NCBI GenBank assembly: GCA_936450465.1
Contig: OW388299.1
Span: 43,535,548-43,599,547, forward strand
Reading direction: 5' to 3'
DNA from: Gibbula magus
Taxonomy: Eukaryota > Mollusca > Gastropoda > Trochida > Trochidae
Length of the DNA: 64,000 bases
The translations under genes were made by a program, and so were the position numbers. Position 1 is the stretch's first letter, and each line of letters begins with the position of its first letter. This document shows, in pieces, positions 22,319 to 34,005 of this stretch. The notes beneath the pieces are model-generated. The model worked only from the letters and a program-made list of their open reading frames with translations. It searched no databases and was not told the origin of the DNA.

Positions 22319-22402
22319 ACTCTTCCAACACCACCACCGGAATGAATGGGCGTCATCAAGGTCAATATCCTCAGCAGATTGAGGTTTAATCCATATCGCC
22401 AT
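22319..22402 (-). CDS. Possible first coding exon, unknown gene
   Basis: A minus-strand ATG (G at -3 and +4) opens exactly 28 codons that end at GTAAGT (22313-22318), a consensus splice donor. There is an in-frame TAA four codons upstream. The peptide starts MAIWIKPQSAEDIDLDDAH and is unrecognised. Another frame over the same DNA is stop-free for 89 codons (22318-22584) and contains SGVRQGSLLSP, resembling the GVRQG..LSP motif of LINE reverse transcriptases. A decayed retroelement is therefore a competing explanation. Confidence 0.15.
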
Positions 22403-22589
22403 CTCACCTCGTTACCACACACGGCAGGTGAACCTCTACCATGACAGTATCCACGAGAAAACTCCAATAATCCCGGTTGTTTAAACGACGATATCTCTAT
22501 TAATCGAACTGGACTTAATAGCGATCCTTGTCTTACTCCACTAACCCTTGTCTCTATAATGGAGTTATGATATGTATAAGATGTTTATG

Positions 22590-23689
22590 TTTTGACTCAA
22601 GTGAAGTCAGTCCAATGTCTCCAAAGGATCCAGAACGTTTAGACATCCATTATACATCAAATACTCAGACAACACAATTATATTTTCCTTATGGCAGTAT
22701 CCATAACAAGTCTCATTTCATCAATGCAGGAATTTCACTCAAAAGAAGTTGCTGGTACACTTTTATCACAAACACAAGATTGGATCTGGGTTTAACAGAC
22801 TCAACACAAAAGATCCTATTCCAAATCACACATGTGATTAAAACAGCTGGATCACTTGAAGGTTGACAAATAAGTATCCTTCACCGCCCGACGAATCTTG
22901 ACGTATCCTTCAGTGTGTCAGGAACCTCTTAAAGACATGGTTCCTTGTAGTTCGTGAATAACTAGACCACCTCTCCAGACTCTAAAGAATCTATTTACTT
23001 GCTCATTATGCAAAATAAAAAAAATCAAAGCAGCTATCCTAAGATCTTAATTTGGACGATGAGAAATATGGTCCCACTAGACTGAAGAAGATTACCAAAA
23101 TTCCGACTAATTTGAATAAGGAGAAACGAACTTCATGCAGGAGAATTCGTTTCTTTAAAGATTATATTTAATAATGTTCTTACACCATGGAACCTTTTAC
23201 ATAAGTCTTTCCACATGAACACATGAATAATAAAAAATATAAATAGGATGTTAAACACCACACTTTAAATGAACTTAAGAGTTGAAAAACATATATTCAG
23301 CTTTTTCTCAAGACATAATTAAACCTGAAGAACTTCCATTCCTTTCATCTACCATCCTTTCAAGCAAATAACACACTATTCACACTTTTCGTAGTTGGTC
23401 CCACAACAGGTATATCTATAAATCTTCTGCTACATGTTCAAACATCTATTCCATTGAAGGATGGACAGGAAATATGAAATTATGCAGGTTAGCGCCATCT
23501 TTATCCTATTATATTGTCCATACGTAAATAATGCCAATCCTTTGAATCTCGATTCATTCAACTGATAATAAATCACGAAATAATGTTAATTTGAGATTAA
23601 GGATTCGTACCTAAACAAAACTCTCTTCCGAATGAATTTTAGCTCCATCTATAGTAAATCGAATCACTTTTCACCGTTGCTCTCTTTTC
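22590..23689. other. Unassigned DNA
   Basis: The 112-codon plus-strand frame that crosses 22528-22866 has no recognised domain or codon bias. Some sequence resembles the satellite to its right, but no period could be read. Confidence 0.3.
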
Positions 23690-24720
23690 ATGGTATATCC
23701 AATTTGTTTCACTGTAAGGGACAATATCACATTCCAACCTTTTAACAGAACATCTTTGTTTTAATCCGTTAATCCTTTTCCTGGTCCAATAGAACAGTGT
23801 TGTCTAAACAAGGTTCTTCAAAGCCAATATAGGCATGTTTTTCAAATAGATGAACTTTGTTCTTTCACACCTTAATTATCGTTCCTGTTTCAAGAAAAAA
23901 GTGTGGTCCAAGCACCGTTCATTAAGTATCCATTCCAAGCCAGGTATGCCTCACCTGTGGTCATAAAGGTAACAACGGAGGTAATACCTGTGTTCTATTA
24001 CGCCGTATAATTCTTAACCTGGGTCAAAAGAAACACCGTAAGCATCGCATCAAGGTATATATCTCACGGATGTTCAAAAGGGTATCATATGAGGTACCCC
24101 CTTGTTGTTCTTTTCCTCCGAATAATCCTCATCCTTTGTCAACAGAACAGTTTGGTACAAACACGTTCATTAAGCATCCTTTCCAATTGGTATATATCTC
24201 ACCGATGGTCAAAATGATTTCACCTGTGTTTCTTTAAGCGTATAATTGTCATCATTTGGTCAATCTTGGTTTAAACACTGTTCATTAAGCATGAATTCCA
24301 ACTAGTATATATCTCACCGATGTTCAAAAGGGTTTCTTCTGAGGTACCCTTGTTGATCTATTCCTCTGCATAATCCTAATCCAGTGTCAACAGAACAGAT
24401 TGGGCAACACACCGTTCATTAAGCACCAATTCCAATAGATATATCACACCGATGATCAAAAGTTCTCTTGTGAGGTAGCACCTATGTTCCATTACACCGT
24501 ATACGACTTCCGGTTCAACGGACCATCATGGTTCAAACACCATTCATTCCGCATCAAATTCCAGTCTCACCTGTGGTCCTTAAGGTATCAACGGAGGTTA
24601 CACCTTTGATCCATTACGCCGTATAATCCAAAATCTGGTTCACCAGATCAGTTTGGGCCAAACACCGTTCATTAAGTATTCAGTTCCAATGAAGGTATTT
24701 GTACACCTGTGTCCAATAGA
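23690..24720 (+). repeat. Degenerate satellite, ~125-bp period
   Basis: Starts of AAACACCGTTCATTAAGCAT-like blocks occur at about 23909, 24031, 24157, 24273, 24404, 24535 and 24660 (steps 116-131). Each unit also carries TATATCTCACCGATGGTCAA and CCATTACGCCGTATAATCC variants. Units are well diverged, so this is an old array. Confidence 0.8.
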
Positions 24721-25459
24721 GGAATGGTTTACATGAGTCCTGTGATTCTGGATGTATTTCCTGCTTCCAGCTTCTGATACAGAAGCTCATGACCACATTC
24801 CGTACCTTGTAATACATAGGTAAGGTGAATACGTGGAAAGTAATTTAAATTAGAGGCATTAGGTGAAGGGTGATTTCTACGTCAGATATTTCTTATACAT
24901 TGTACAACATCGGAGAGATTCTGCAAGTTATCTCACTGCATTAGAAACTGTAATACTTACATCCGATTTTAGAAATTAACATACTATATCCTTTTGATCA
25001 TTTTAAATTCTTATTTGGAACATTACATGATAGTGTTCGAAACATAAGCTGAAACGTATGATATCAGTGGATTATTAAAAATATTTTTTCTTGATTTTTA
25101 TTAAGAATTTTTTAACGAGTTAATCACTGAAGTTAATTTATTTCCATATAAATTTTGGCAATAGTTCACACAGACAGCTTATTTAGGATAATGATCCAAA
25201 TTAAACTTAGGAAAGATTATCTTATTTTATTTTACCGAAGATGTTTAACCAGAGCAAATTGCCAATAGCATTTACAGAGAACATAGAGAACATAAAATGA
25301 TGATGATGATTCGTGGCAAAAGGCTTGAACATATTATTTAGGATTTTATGTAAAAATTGCAAAAGATCCCGATTGAGAAGATACTATTTATTACCCTTAT
25401 TCAAATAAATCATCAACACACATTATTCAGAACATTTTAGCTAAGTTTCACTCAGAATC
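24721..25459. other. Unassigned DNA right of the satellite
   Basis: A plus-strand 49-base segment (24777-24825 approx.) sits between a good acceptor-like GTATTTCCTGCTTCCAG and GTAAGG and has one open frame. The evidence is too thin to call an exon. Confidence 0.3.
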
Positions 25460-26125
25460 AAATACAATGATTCCTTATTTAGAACACATTATCCAGGAAC
25501 GTCATTCAGGCATAATCATATTATCCACGAGCCTCCATATTCAATTACCTAAGAATGCATTATTCCAGGATTTTAAGAATATTATTTTTACAATCAACTA
25601 TAAATATTCTTTAATCGGAACATATTTTCCAGGAACGGTTTCCAGGGAGTACTATCTATCTACGAACCTCATTCAGAATCCGATATCCATGAACATTTCA
25701 GAATCCAATATTCATGAACTTTTTCAGAATCCAATATCAACGAACCTTTTCAGTATCCAATATCCATGAACCTTTTCAGAATCTGATATCCACGAACCCT
25801 TTCATAACGCGATATCATAAAACTTTTTCAGAATCCAATATTCACGAACATTTCAGAATCCAATATTCACGAACATTTCAGAATCCAATATTCACGAACC
25901 TTTTCAGAATCCAATATCAACGAACCTTTTCAGTATCCAATATCCATGAACCTTTTCAGAATCTGATATCAACGAACCCTTTCATAACGCGATATCATAA
26001 AACCTTTTCAGAATCCAATATTCACGAACCTTTTCAGAAAAGGATATCCATTAACCTTTTCAGAATCCCTTATCCACGAAACTTTTCAGAATCCAGAACC
26101 TTTTGAGAACCTATTTTCAACGAAC
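25460..26125 (+). repeat. 26-bp minisatellite with a 180-bp higher-order repeat
   Basis: Unit GAACCTTTTCAGAATCCAAT plus ATTCAC or a variant. It is clear from about 25680 and decayed further left. A composite block starting at ~25721 recurs at ~25901, including the odd unit CATAACGCGATATCATAAAA. The open plus-strand frame (about 130 codons) mirrors the repeat and is not a gene. Confidence 0.85.
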
Positions 26126-26130
26126 GTTTT

Positions 26131-26594
26131 ACTTCAACTATCCATGATATCTAAACAGAATGGTTAGAAACAAAACACGCCTGTTCAAAATTACATGCTT
26201 AAAAATTAAAGGTGTTAACGTTTTATGCCAACAGCATTTAATTCAAAACAATAGATAAAACAATTCAACATGATTTATAAAACATGTCACGTGAACGTGA
26301 AAACATATTCTTCTAATTGTTAATTTTAAAGCTTTTTAACATTAATTTCAAATTGATGTTTATTATCGTCTCGTTAAGTAAATATTCTATGGAAGGCTTC
26401 TGTGTGGTTAACAACATGCCTTAGCACATGTAGAAGCATTAGAAATAATCATCTCCATTTCTTCATACACACACCTATAACAGTGCAACAGCGCACCTGT
26501 ACAATGTACACTCACCTGCAAAAGAAACGTCATTGTACAAACTACAAGATATATCAATCCACAAGGGATACATACTACTAAAACGGAATTACAC
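26131..26594. other. Unassigned DNA
   Basis: No supported feature. Confidence 0.3.
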
Positions 26595-26603
26595 CATGTC
26601 CTC

Positions 26604-26826
26604 CAACTTCCAAACGCAGGGCATAACTCTTGCCAGTCTGCATTAATGGCTGATTTAACTCTTGCGGTATTTCCCTCGCTTTGGTGTGTCAAGATAGTGA
26701 ATCGAGGCACTAGAATTGCATAGCGGGCCTTGATTTCTAAACACAGATTTCTTAAGGAAATACTGCAAGGCCTAAATCAGCAAGTAATGGAGACTGGCAA
26801 GAGTTATGCCTTGCATTGGGAAGTTG
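26604..26826. mobile_element. MITE family F, copy 1 (9-bp target duplication)
   Basis: Terminal inverted repeats of at least 50 bp: CAACTTCCAAACGCAGGGCA at the left, and its counterpart ending GCCTTGCATTGGGAAGTTG at the right; both arms contain GGCATAACTCTTGCCAGTCT or its inverse. The flanks CATGTCCTC (26595-26603) and CATGTCCTC (26827-26835) are identical, a clean 8-9-bp duplication that fits hAT, P or Mutator-type transposons. The length of 223 bp equals the second copy. Confidence 0.92.
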
Positions 26827-26835
26827 CATGTCCTC

Positions 26836-27239
26836 AGAAGCCAACTAAACTAAGTTGGCATTTTTTAAACATTATCTATTCATATTTCTTTTGATACGCA
26901 TTTAAAAAAATCGTTGTTTTAGAATCTCCTTAACTGAACGAGATAGAAAAGCGCTTTTTGCTTTGTTTTATCACGTCCTACAGTAATGCTGCGTCAATAA
27001 ATTTAAGTCCAAGAAGGTTATTTATGTCGGCAACACCTATTACTAATTACAATTCTACATTTTTATTTTTTACTTAAATGTCAAAGGTTCTGGCCAAATA
27101 CCATGATGTATTGTTGAAAATACTATTTCAGCACTAAAAGTTTATTCTAACATAAAAGTAGAAGCACCATACACTGTGATGTATGAAACTGAGAGTACAT
27201 CTTATGTACACAATATGTACCCGTCAACGACATTAAATC
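26836..27239. other. Unassigned DNA
   Basis: No supported feature. Confidence 0.3.
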
Positions 27240-27241
27240 TA

Positions 27242-27761
27242 AACTGACGGGCAAAAGAAAGTATAACACTCACTTGTTTTCGATTAATTCAATATTTTAA
27301 AGAAATAAGATGCATTTGATTATGACACGATACAATAACACCTTTCGACAGTAGTTGAATGACTATATTGGTGACTGTTTTATTTTTTAACTAAAAATCA
27401 TTATTTAAAAAAGACAGGGGTAAGAAATCAAATTTACACCAACATGGCCCCTACCATGTTCAAAATGTTGTAAATGTGTGCAGGACGAAGCATATTTATT
27501 GATGTTCACACAGAGTATGTGTTATATGTCGATGAACAGTTGTGTTTGATTGAAATTAATTTGGGGGAATTTCAAAATCTAAATTTTAAATTTTAATTAA
27601 AAAAAAATTTCAAACCGCGTAGAGGTATTCTTATATTTTGGACTAATTTCACAAACTAGTCCGTTTTTGAAGACGACGTCGAAAACTCGAGATATTTGAC
27701 TTTGAAAATTATACATATGATAAATACAACTGAGCCACATACTTTCTTTTGCCCGTCAGTG
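27242..27761 (-). mobile_element. MITE H1, copy b (TA target duplication)
   Basis: Left AACTGACGGGCAAAAGAAAG, right CTTTCTTTTGCCCGTCAGTG, with TA at 27240-27241 and 27762-27763. The length is 520 bp. It is the reverse complement of the copy at 35.5 kb. Confidence 0.92.
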
Positions 27762-27763
27762 TA

Positions 27764-28167
27764 TCTACTTTCTCCGAAAACACTCTGTTGAAAATGAGGT
27801 GACGTTTCTTTTGCGGTTGAGTGTAGATAATATCAAGCAAATGCACGTCTTGACATTTGCACGCAATAAGCCATCTCAGCATTAAACATAATCAACGATT
27901 TTAAAACAAAAGGTAAAAATAGGTTTCTTTCAAGGGTATGTTTTAAAACTATAAGTAGAGGTTTTAAAAGCTTAATTGATTCATTCATTGTTTTCAAAAC
28001 CATAGAATAAATTGTGGGAAACAAGATTTTCGATGCTCACTCAGGTGTAATGTGGGAGTATATCAAGATAGAGAAAACTAGGTATAAAATAAATGGATTC
28101 TAATTGACTTTTAAAATTCACAATTAAAGACGTTAACCTTTGTTCAGGCATGTAAGCTTTTAATGTA
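27764..28167. other. Unassigned DNA
   Basis: No supported feature. Confidence 0.3.
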
Positions 28168-29884
28168 TTAAAGGGGCAGTAGCACGTTTTTTGCAAATTT
28201 TATTTTTTCAAATTTCCCATTTATATTGATAGTTTATGTCATTTATACTTCATTTAGAGGGTAAAACATCTTATTACACAAACCAATCATCCGTAGGGGT
28301 AATAACGGTATTGCATATAAAGCAAAAATTGCATGGCGGCCATTTTATTGTGAACACATTTTATTATTTTTAATGACAAAAATGATGCCCATGGCTTAAC
28401 GAAACCCATCTTCACAACGTCACGGGCGTAACGAAAAGATTTCCATATCTTTTCACTCCGCCCTTGACCTCATCCTTCCTATTTTCAGTGCTAAGATTTT
28501 AACGTACTGCAGGCTAATCTGATAGGCCAATCAGAAGACAGCTTGCAATATGAACTTCTGACGTAATAGACTTGATCTATATTTAGACTGGAAAACACTT
28601 TTTCTAATTCGTCCAATTTCTCCGCTAATTTTGGGTCGCAAACTGTAGCACACTTTTGACAGTATTTTGATCAGTCCAGGACTTGTACAAACTTTCAATT
28701 GAGGCAATAAAATAATTACAATTCGCTTTCATAAACGATAATCGATAATCAAAACGTCGAAGCGGACAGCTTCAAAAGCCATAAAGTTGGCATATGGAGT
28801 GGACGCACTGTTACGATGTTAGTGTATGATGACTGCCAAACTGGATACATTGAATTCATAATTTTCGCGTATGATTTTGCGCTTGTTATCAGGTATCGTT
28901 TGTTAATTTCACAATTTTGCAGCTGGAAGTACGTTGAATGATTCAATTTAGTTGTTTGTCTTAGTTTTTAAAAAGTCATATATAAGTTTAAAAAATAACT
29001 AGCATGTGTTATTCACTCCGAAATCGAAGAAATCAAGTGTTGAGTTTAAATGAAACTATCATTAATATAATGATTTCACACTTTTTTTTTTACAAAATAC
29101 CAAATAACTCGTGTGGCATCATAGTATTTCGATAAAACAATCTCAATTATTTAATACTGAACTACATACCGAAAATACAGGCTGTATAACGCTTTTAAAC
29201 AAACTGTGATTTGATTTATTGTTTGATAAACTGTGCCTAACTCTTATTTAAAAACGTTAAATTTTTTAAATAAGCACGGTATACTAATTGAAATAGTATA
29301 ATTCAATGCTAGGATTTGTATTCAAATCTTTTAACTTTGTTTGAACGTGGGTATTTCTCATTTGCATATGAACTACATATGTTTCTGTTATAAACTTAAC
29401 AATCAACTTATAACACTTCCTGGCTCGCATTTGGTCTTCTTTCTTAATTAGCATATTTATGATAATATATTTTCATGTATTAAAGTACTATATGACGAGT
29501 ATTGCAATGTACTAGAAGAAACGTTTACCCAACGTATATTTCTAAAAATAACAATTTTAGAATTATCACTTCTGCAGTACCGAATGTAAACGGTGATTTC
29601 ATTGGCTGTCTGTAAGCAGCTGGTAAGGGGCCTAACTCGTGATCACAATAGATGTCGCTGCTTCGTTACACAGTTTTCTGTGATGTTGAGGGCAAGGTAA
29701 AAAATGCATAGAATTTATGTCGATGCATTTTCACCTTGCCGTGGGAAGATGAACGAAACCATGTTGACTAATTTTTAAATTGATTTTCTGCAAAGGGAAG
29801 GGTGTTTTACCATTAGGGACATTAATATTCAAATACATGTCATCAACTTATTTGAGCGAGAAAACGGGCTACTGTCCCCTTTAA
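28168..29884 (+). mobile_element. Family A MITE, copy 7, split by element V
   Basis: The left part (28168-28406) runs from TTAAAGGGGCAGTAGCACG to the GGCTTAACGAAACC block. The right part (29752-29884) resumes AACGAAACCATGTTGAC and ends CTACTGTCCCCTTTAA. The two parts together equal one family A element; the intervening 1345 bp is a later insertion. Confidence 0.9.
28407..29751. mobile_element. Element V: 1.35-kb TIR element nested in family A
   Basis: It begins CATCTTCACAACGTCACGGG and ends CACCTTGCCGTGGGAAGATG, giving a short terminal inverted repeat (CATCTTC). Host bases AACGAAACC are duplicated on both sides (28398-28406, 29752-29760). Each end has a subterminal hairpin: GAAAAGAT/ATCTTTTC near 28440, and GGCAAGGT/ACCTTGCC at 29691-29740. 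A 9-bp (or 8-bp) duplication fits hAT, P, Merlin or Mutator. No transposase frame is present. A 34-bp piece (28567-28600 region) also occurs inverted in element I at 44.75 kb. Confidence 0.85.
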
Positions 29885-30170
29885 AATTCTACATAAACAC
29901 ATTCGTTGCTTTGCAGTGTTAATTGGCAACTTTCAAAATCAATGAAATGTTATTTCCTTGATTTATTTACATACAGTTTTCTCAATCTTGTATAAACAAT
30001 TGGGTTAAATTTAAAATTACATTTTTGTATAAGGTTTTTGAACTTTGAACTTCCTTTCTAAAAACACCTTCACGTGTCAGTATCTTCAAATGGATTTAAT
30101 TCAAAGTAATCGCACCAACCCTCTCTTAATAGTTCAGTACTATACTATTAAAGAAAGGTATTGCAGGGGA
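29885..30170. other. Unassigned AT-rich DNA
   Basis: No supported feature. Confidence 0.3.
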
Positions 30171-30189
30171 TTAAAGGTGCACAGAGATA

Positions 30190-30310
30190 GCTCATTCAGG
30201 TAACTCTTACCTGCAGCGTTCGGGCACTGATCCAGGTAAGTGCACAGGTAATTAGAAACAGACACGTCTAGGTAAGAAAACTTTTTGATTCACCAGGTAT
30301 GTCTGATCGA
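30190..30310. promoter_or_regulatory. Cluster of CAGGTA motifs
   Basis: CAGGTAA, CAGGTAAG, AGGTAAG or CAGGTATG occurs at least five times on the plus strand (about 30199, 30232, 30246, 30271, 30295), and CTTACCTG is inverted at 30205. CAGGTA/G is the E2-box recognised by ZEB and Snail-type zinc-finger factors, and also resembles splice donors. Function is inferred only. Confidence 0.35.
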
Positions 30311-30394
30311 TCTTTAGAAGTGCAGTTAGTCACGGGGAAATATTTAATTGCAATGCATTGATGCGTCTCGAGGCTTGATGAGTTTTAGCATATA

Positions 30395-30660
30395 ATGCTA
30401 TTAAAATATTGTGATTTATCAGTGAAATAAACTGTTTATCAAGTTACAGTGATATCTGATATTTTCAATGTAACCAGTGACTGGTATATAGAGGATATTA
30501 AACCAGCTTCCATTTAATACAATTTTTATCCAACGAAATAATGATATGGTATAAAACGAGCGAAAGCGAGACACTAACTCTTTTCAAATGATATTAACTT
30601 ATAAACTCGTATTGATATATTTGATATCACTAGTTGATATTACATTACTCCCCCAAAAAA
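30395..30660. repeat. Old repeat remnant with CGAGCGAAAGCGAG block
   Basis: ATAAAACGAGCGAAAGCGAG at ~30551 is the inverse of the CTCGCTTTCGCTCG block in repeat N. TTGATATATTTGATATCA at ~30612 recurs at ~434. Confidence 0.4.
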
Positions 30661-31552
30661 TCATGTGGAGTTCCTGGTGAATTTGATATTTCAATAATGA
30701 TACTGTTTATTTAAATAAAGGGAACATCAAGAATTAATAAGAACAATTAAATAAACAGTCAATTGGTCCAACAAAAGTATAACTAGTCCTATACATTCAC
30801 CATGAAAACGTATGCTATAACATTTAGAGCAATTATTACGAGTAACTAGTACCATATAAAATAGATAAGCATGTAATTTACTGTCTAAATAAACACAAAG
30901 CAAAGTTTATTTACACGTAAGTAGCTTTCCATATGCTTCGATTTGATATGCATTGCTTGCATGTGTGTAAACGCATTTGACACGCTTAATTGAACGTTAT
31001 AATGGGCAAGAAAACGTTACGAAACGTTTTACTAACGAGCAGGATGAGTCAAGTATAACCACTTGTGCTTTGATAGCGCAAATATGTACCACCACGCATT
31101 TCTGAAGTTTAACGCAGTATGTAATCTTACTTTGTCTGTAACAAACAAAACTCGGCGTAAGGCAGTTATAAACAAGCACGGGAATATAGATATCTGCAAA
31201 ACAGATTAAATTTTTCAAAATGTAGGTACTCACATATTGTATCTACAGAGATTGTTACACGCAACGTGTGACATGCGACTTTAATGAAACGAGTGTAAAT
31301 TTGTGTATTGCCCGAGCGAGAGCGAGGGTTATACTTTGTATATGAAAGATGACGGGTTTCCTAAAGGAGTTTTACACGCGTTGAGTGTAGTTATTTATTA
31401 TAGAAGATAATTATTCAATGTTTTGCAGAGCAATCAATGAAATAACCCTTTTCACATGCAAATCATGCAGTCATGAATATTGTTGTAGATTTCTCTAGTG
31501 ATTAATATCATTTATATGTATTGAGAAACAAATGGTTTTAGAAACATAACAA
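30661..31552. other. Unassigned DNA
   Basis: No supported feature; GAGCGAGAGCGAGGG at ~31314 is a further relative of the CTCGCTTTCGCTCG block. Confidence 0.3.
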
Positions 31553-32084
31553 ACTCGATGGCGCCGAAGCAAGTTTTTTTGCCTATTATGTTTTTATCAT
31601 TTATTTTATATAAAAGTTTATAGAATGTATTGTTACGTTAAAGGGTAAAACATCTCATTACAAGGCCCGATAAACCGTATCCATAATTTTTTTTTATCCG
31701 CATTCGAAGAAAATGGTGGGCCGCATAAAGCTATGTTTAACTCTTCAGTGTGAGAGGTAGATATCTTAGTTGCGTGAAAATTTGAGAGTTCAGACAGCAA
31801 GATGGTTGTCCATTCCATTAATGTGCCATAATTAAAACACTACTCTGAGTGTTTAGGTATCGCTCCATCAGTCAGATCACTTGAACTACCTTCGAGCGAC
31901 CATTTTAATGTGAACACCATAAACGGCCGCTCGAAGGGAAATGGACTCGTATGACTTAACCAAAACATGTACATTCGTTTTGGAACTCTTTTTATTGATT
32001 TGGGAATAACAATCAGCCACTGGTAACACTTATTTAACATTTCGACTGTATTTCAGTTAGAATAACGTGTTACAGTGCCCTTAA
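31553..32084 (+). mobile_element. Family B MITE, copy 3
   Basis: It contains TTAAAGGGTAAAACATC, AACTCTTCAGTGTGAGAGG and GAGTGTTTAGGTATCGCTCC. A central inverted repeat (TTCGAGCGACCATTTTAATG against GGCCGCTCGAAGG) is followed by the end GTTACAGTGCCCTTAA. The left end is eroded, so its start is approximate. Confidence 0.8.
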
Positions 32085-32191
32085 AGATTAAAAGGTATTT
32101 CTTTTATCGAAATCATTCATGTACTCTGCGGTGTACATTGTATCGATTGCATGCAAATGAGGAAGTTAAAGCAAAATCTAAGAAATTCGTT

Positions 32192-32541
32192 TTAAACGGG
32201 ATGTAGCACGTTTTTTATAAAAAATATTTTAAAATTTCACAATGTCATTTATATTTACTTTAAAGAGTAAAACATCTTATCAGAAAAAACAGTTATCCGT
32301 AGCGGTAATATTATACAGTGTTGCGAATATGGAAAGTCAAAATTCCATGGCGGCCATTTTAATGTGAACTCATTTTATTATTTCGAATTACAAAAAATTC
32401 CAAGGCTTCACCGAACCATGTACACTCATTTTATAACTAGATTTTCTAAAGAGAGAAGGGTGTTTTACTATTAGTGACATTATTTTTCAAATACATTTCA
32501 TCAACTTATTTGAGCGAAAAAACGTGCTACTGCCCCTTTAA
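32192..32541 (+). mobile_element. Family A MITE, copy 8
   Basis: Starts TTAAACGGGATGTAGCACG and ends CGTGCTACTGCCCCTTTAA; TTAA at both ends; 350 bp. It lies 108 bp after B copy 3 in the same orientation. Confidence 0.88.
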
Positions 32542-33039
32542 CATAGTTCATCACATCACGTTCCTCCAACCAGATATGAAGCTCTTTTCCCTGAATGGGA
32601 CTCGGTTTTCCTTAAATTATTTTTTCAAATATACCAGAGATTTACTAGCATGACAATATCATAAGATGTTTATCTAATATATCTCAATCTTGCAACAAAC
32701 CCATTAACGTTAGGACGAGAACAGCCAGTCGATTTTGTTTCCAGAAAATTTACACGTCGGAATTCCTTTAGTTTTTCGTAGTTGCCCATTTATCGCATCA
32801 GAAGATTTTGGCAAGAGATGTCTTATTTTCGTGACGTGAATGATGGCTTACTAAAATAACTTTTATCACTGCCATCGGTTTTGTTTTTGCATCCTTTAAA
32901 TGTGTACCCTTCGCGTGAATGATGAAAGAAGATTAATCAGTGAACACATAACACATAAAACTCTCCTCGCAATATCAACCAGTCACTCATAGGAGGAAAA
33001 CTGAAAATGAGCATTTTATGGACGTTTCACTGTGCATGT
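32542..33039. other. Unassigned DNA
   Basis: No supported feature. Confidence 0.3.
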
Positions 33040-33420
33040 AGCTATGAAATGAAGTTTTTAAAGTAAGCCATTCTTTCCCCACGGACTCAAGTCTTTTCTT
33101 CCCTCGTAACTTATGTTACAATTAGACCATTTTCCTAGCTTTCCGCAAAGTCTCCTGGCGGCAAAATATCTAAAATTATAATATGATAAAACTTTCAAGC
33201 CAATAAATTATGTCTTATATTTACGTTTGTCGACCGAGTTACGTCACATGTCTTAGCTTTTGACTGAAAATGGTTTTTGTAATTTGCATATTTTCTTCGA
33301 ATATGTCTGATATAAATTATACGTGTAAACTATTTTCAGTAACTGTCTCTGATTTTGTCTACTCAATTTATGATCATGTTTGTAAATTTTTTCACATTTC
33401 GAAATGTCATACATCGAGGT
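33040..33420 (+). repeat. Diverged relative of MITE family E
   Basis: GTCGACCGAGTTACGTCACA followed by TTTGCATATTTTC and GAATATGTCTGATATAAAT parallels the interior of E copy 1 (TCGACCGAGTGACGTCA and GCATATGTCTGATGTAAAT). The ends are not recognisable. Confidence 0.45.
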
Positions 33421-33786
33421 TCACACAATGAAGCGTCAACGTTTATCCAAAGTTGTTGTTGCCCAAAAAGCATTATTACTTGTGATAATCACAAATGATA
33501 ATCAAATGATTAAAAGGCGAAGCTGAACACACAATAAATCTGGTTTCTCCATTCCTTGACGAGAAAACGATCCACTTGCAACAGGGGTTACATGGGAAGA
33601 AATCACTTGAGTAACCTATGTGAGTATAGGATATGGTGGAACGTGTTCCTGGGCATAGCTGAGTTAACAGCTACATCAGTACTTAAGTTCAGCAAGAAGG
33701 GCGCGGATTGCCGCATGGGTGGGTTCACTCTTCATTGCTGGAAAAACTGAGAGCTTGGAGGGTAATTTCCTGCACCGCAGGGAGAT

Positions 33787-34005
33787 ATGAGTTGTCAAAT
33801 GCATGGTGTCAAAATAAGTGGCTCTCAGCAACAACATCTATTTTCTGTTCCAAGGATAAACTCTTCTACTTTTGGCAAGAGAACTTTCAAGTTTGCTGCA
33901 GCTGAGAAATGGAACGCTCTGCCCCTCGAACTCAAACTAGCCCCTTCCGTTCAATCTTTCAAGACCAATCTCAAAACCCTTCTATTTTCCCAAACCTACA
34001 ATTAA
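33787..34005 (+). pseudogene. 5'-truncated LINE reverse transcriptase, C-terminal end
   Basis: The last ~55 codons read FSVPRINSSTFGKRTFKFAA, then KWNALPLELKLA, SVQSFKTNLKTLLF and a TAA stop. This is the characteristic C-terminus of CR1/L2-type non-LTR retrotransposon ORF2 proteins (pattern: F..AA..WN.LP...R.A.S..SFK..LKT.LF). The rest of the reverse transcriptase and the endonuclease are absent, as expected of a 5'-truncated insertion. The first ~10 codons after the ATG at 33787 are probably flanking sequence, not LINE. A short 3' UTR and an (ATT)n tail follow. It is not a functional gene. Confidence 0.8.

Noticed and set aside
24777..24825. 49-base plus-strand micro-exon with good splice-like edges
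   Set aside because: It lies at the edge of a decayed satellite, only one of many AG...GT pairs in such DNA, and has no partner exon.
25467..26106. 100- and 130-codon plus-strand frames with PFxxSNIHE-like repeats
   Set aside because: They follow the 26-bp minisatellite, and frame is maintained only by chance unit lengths.
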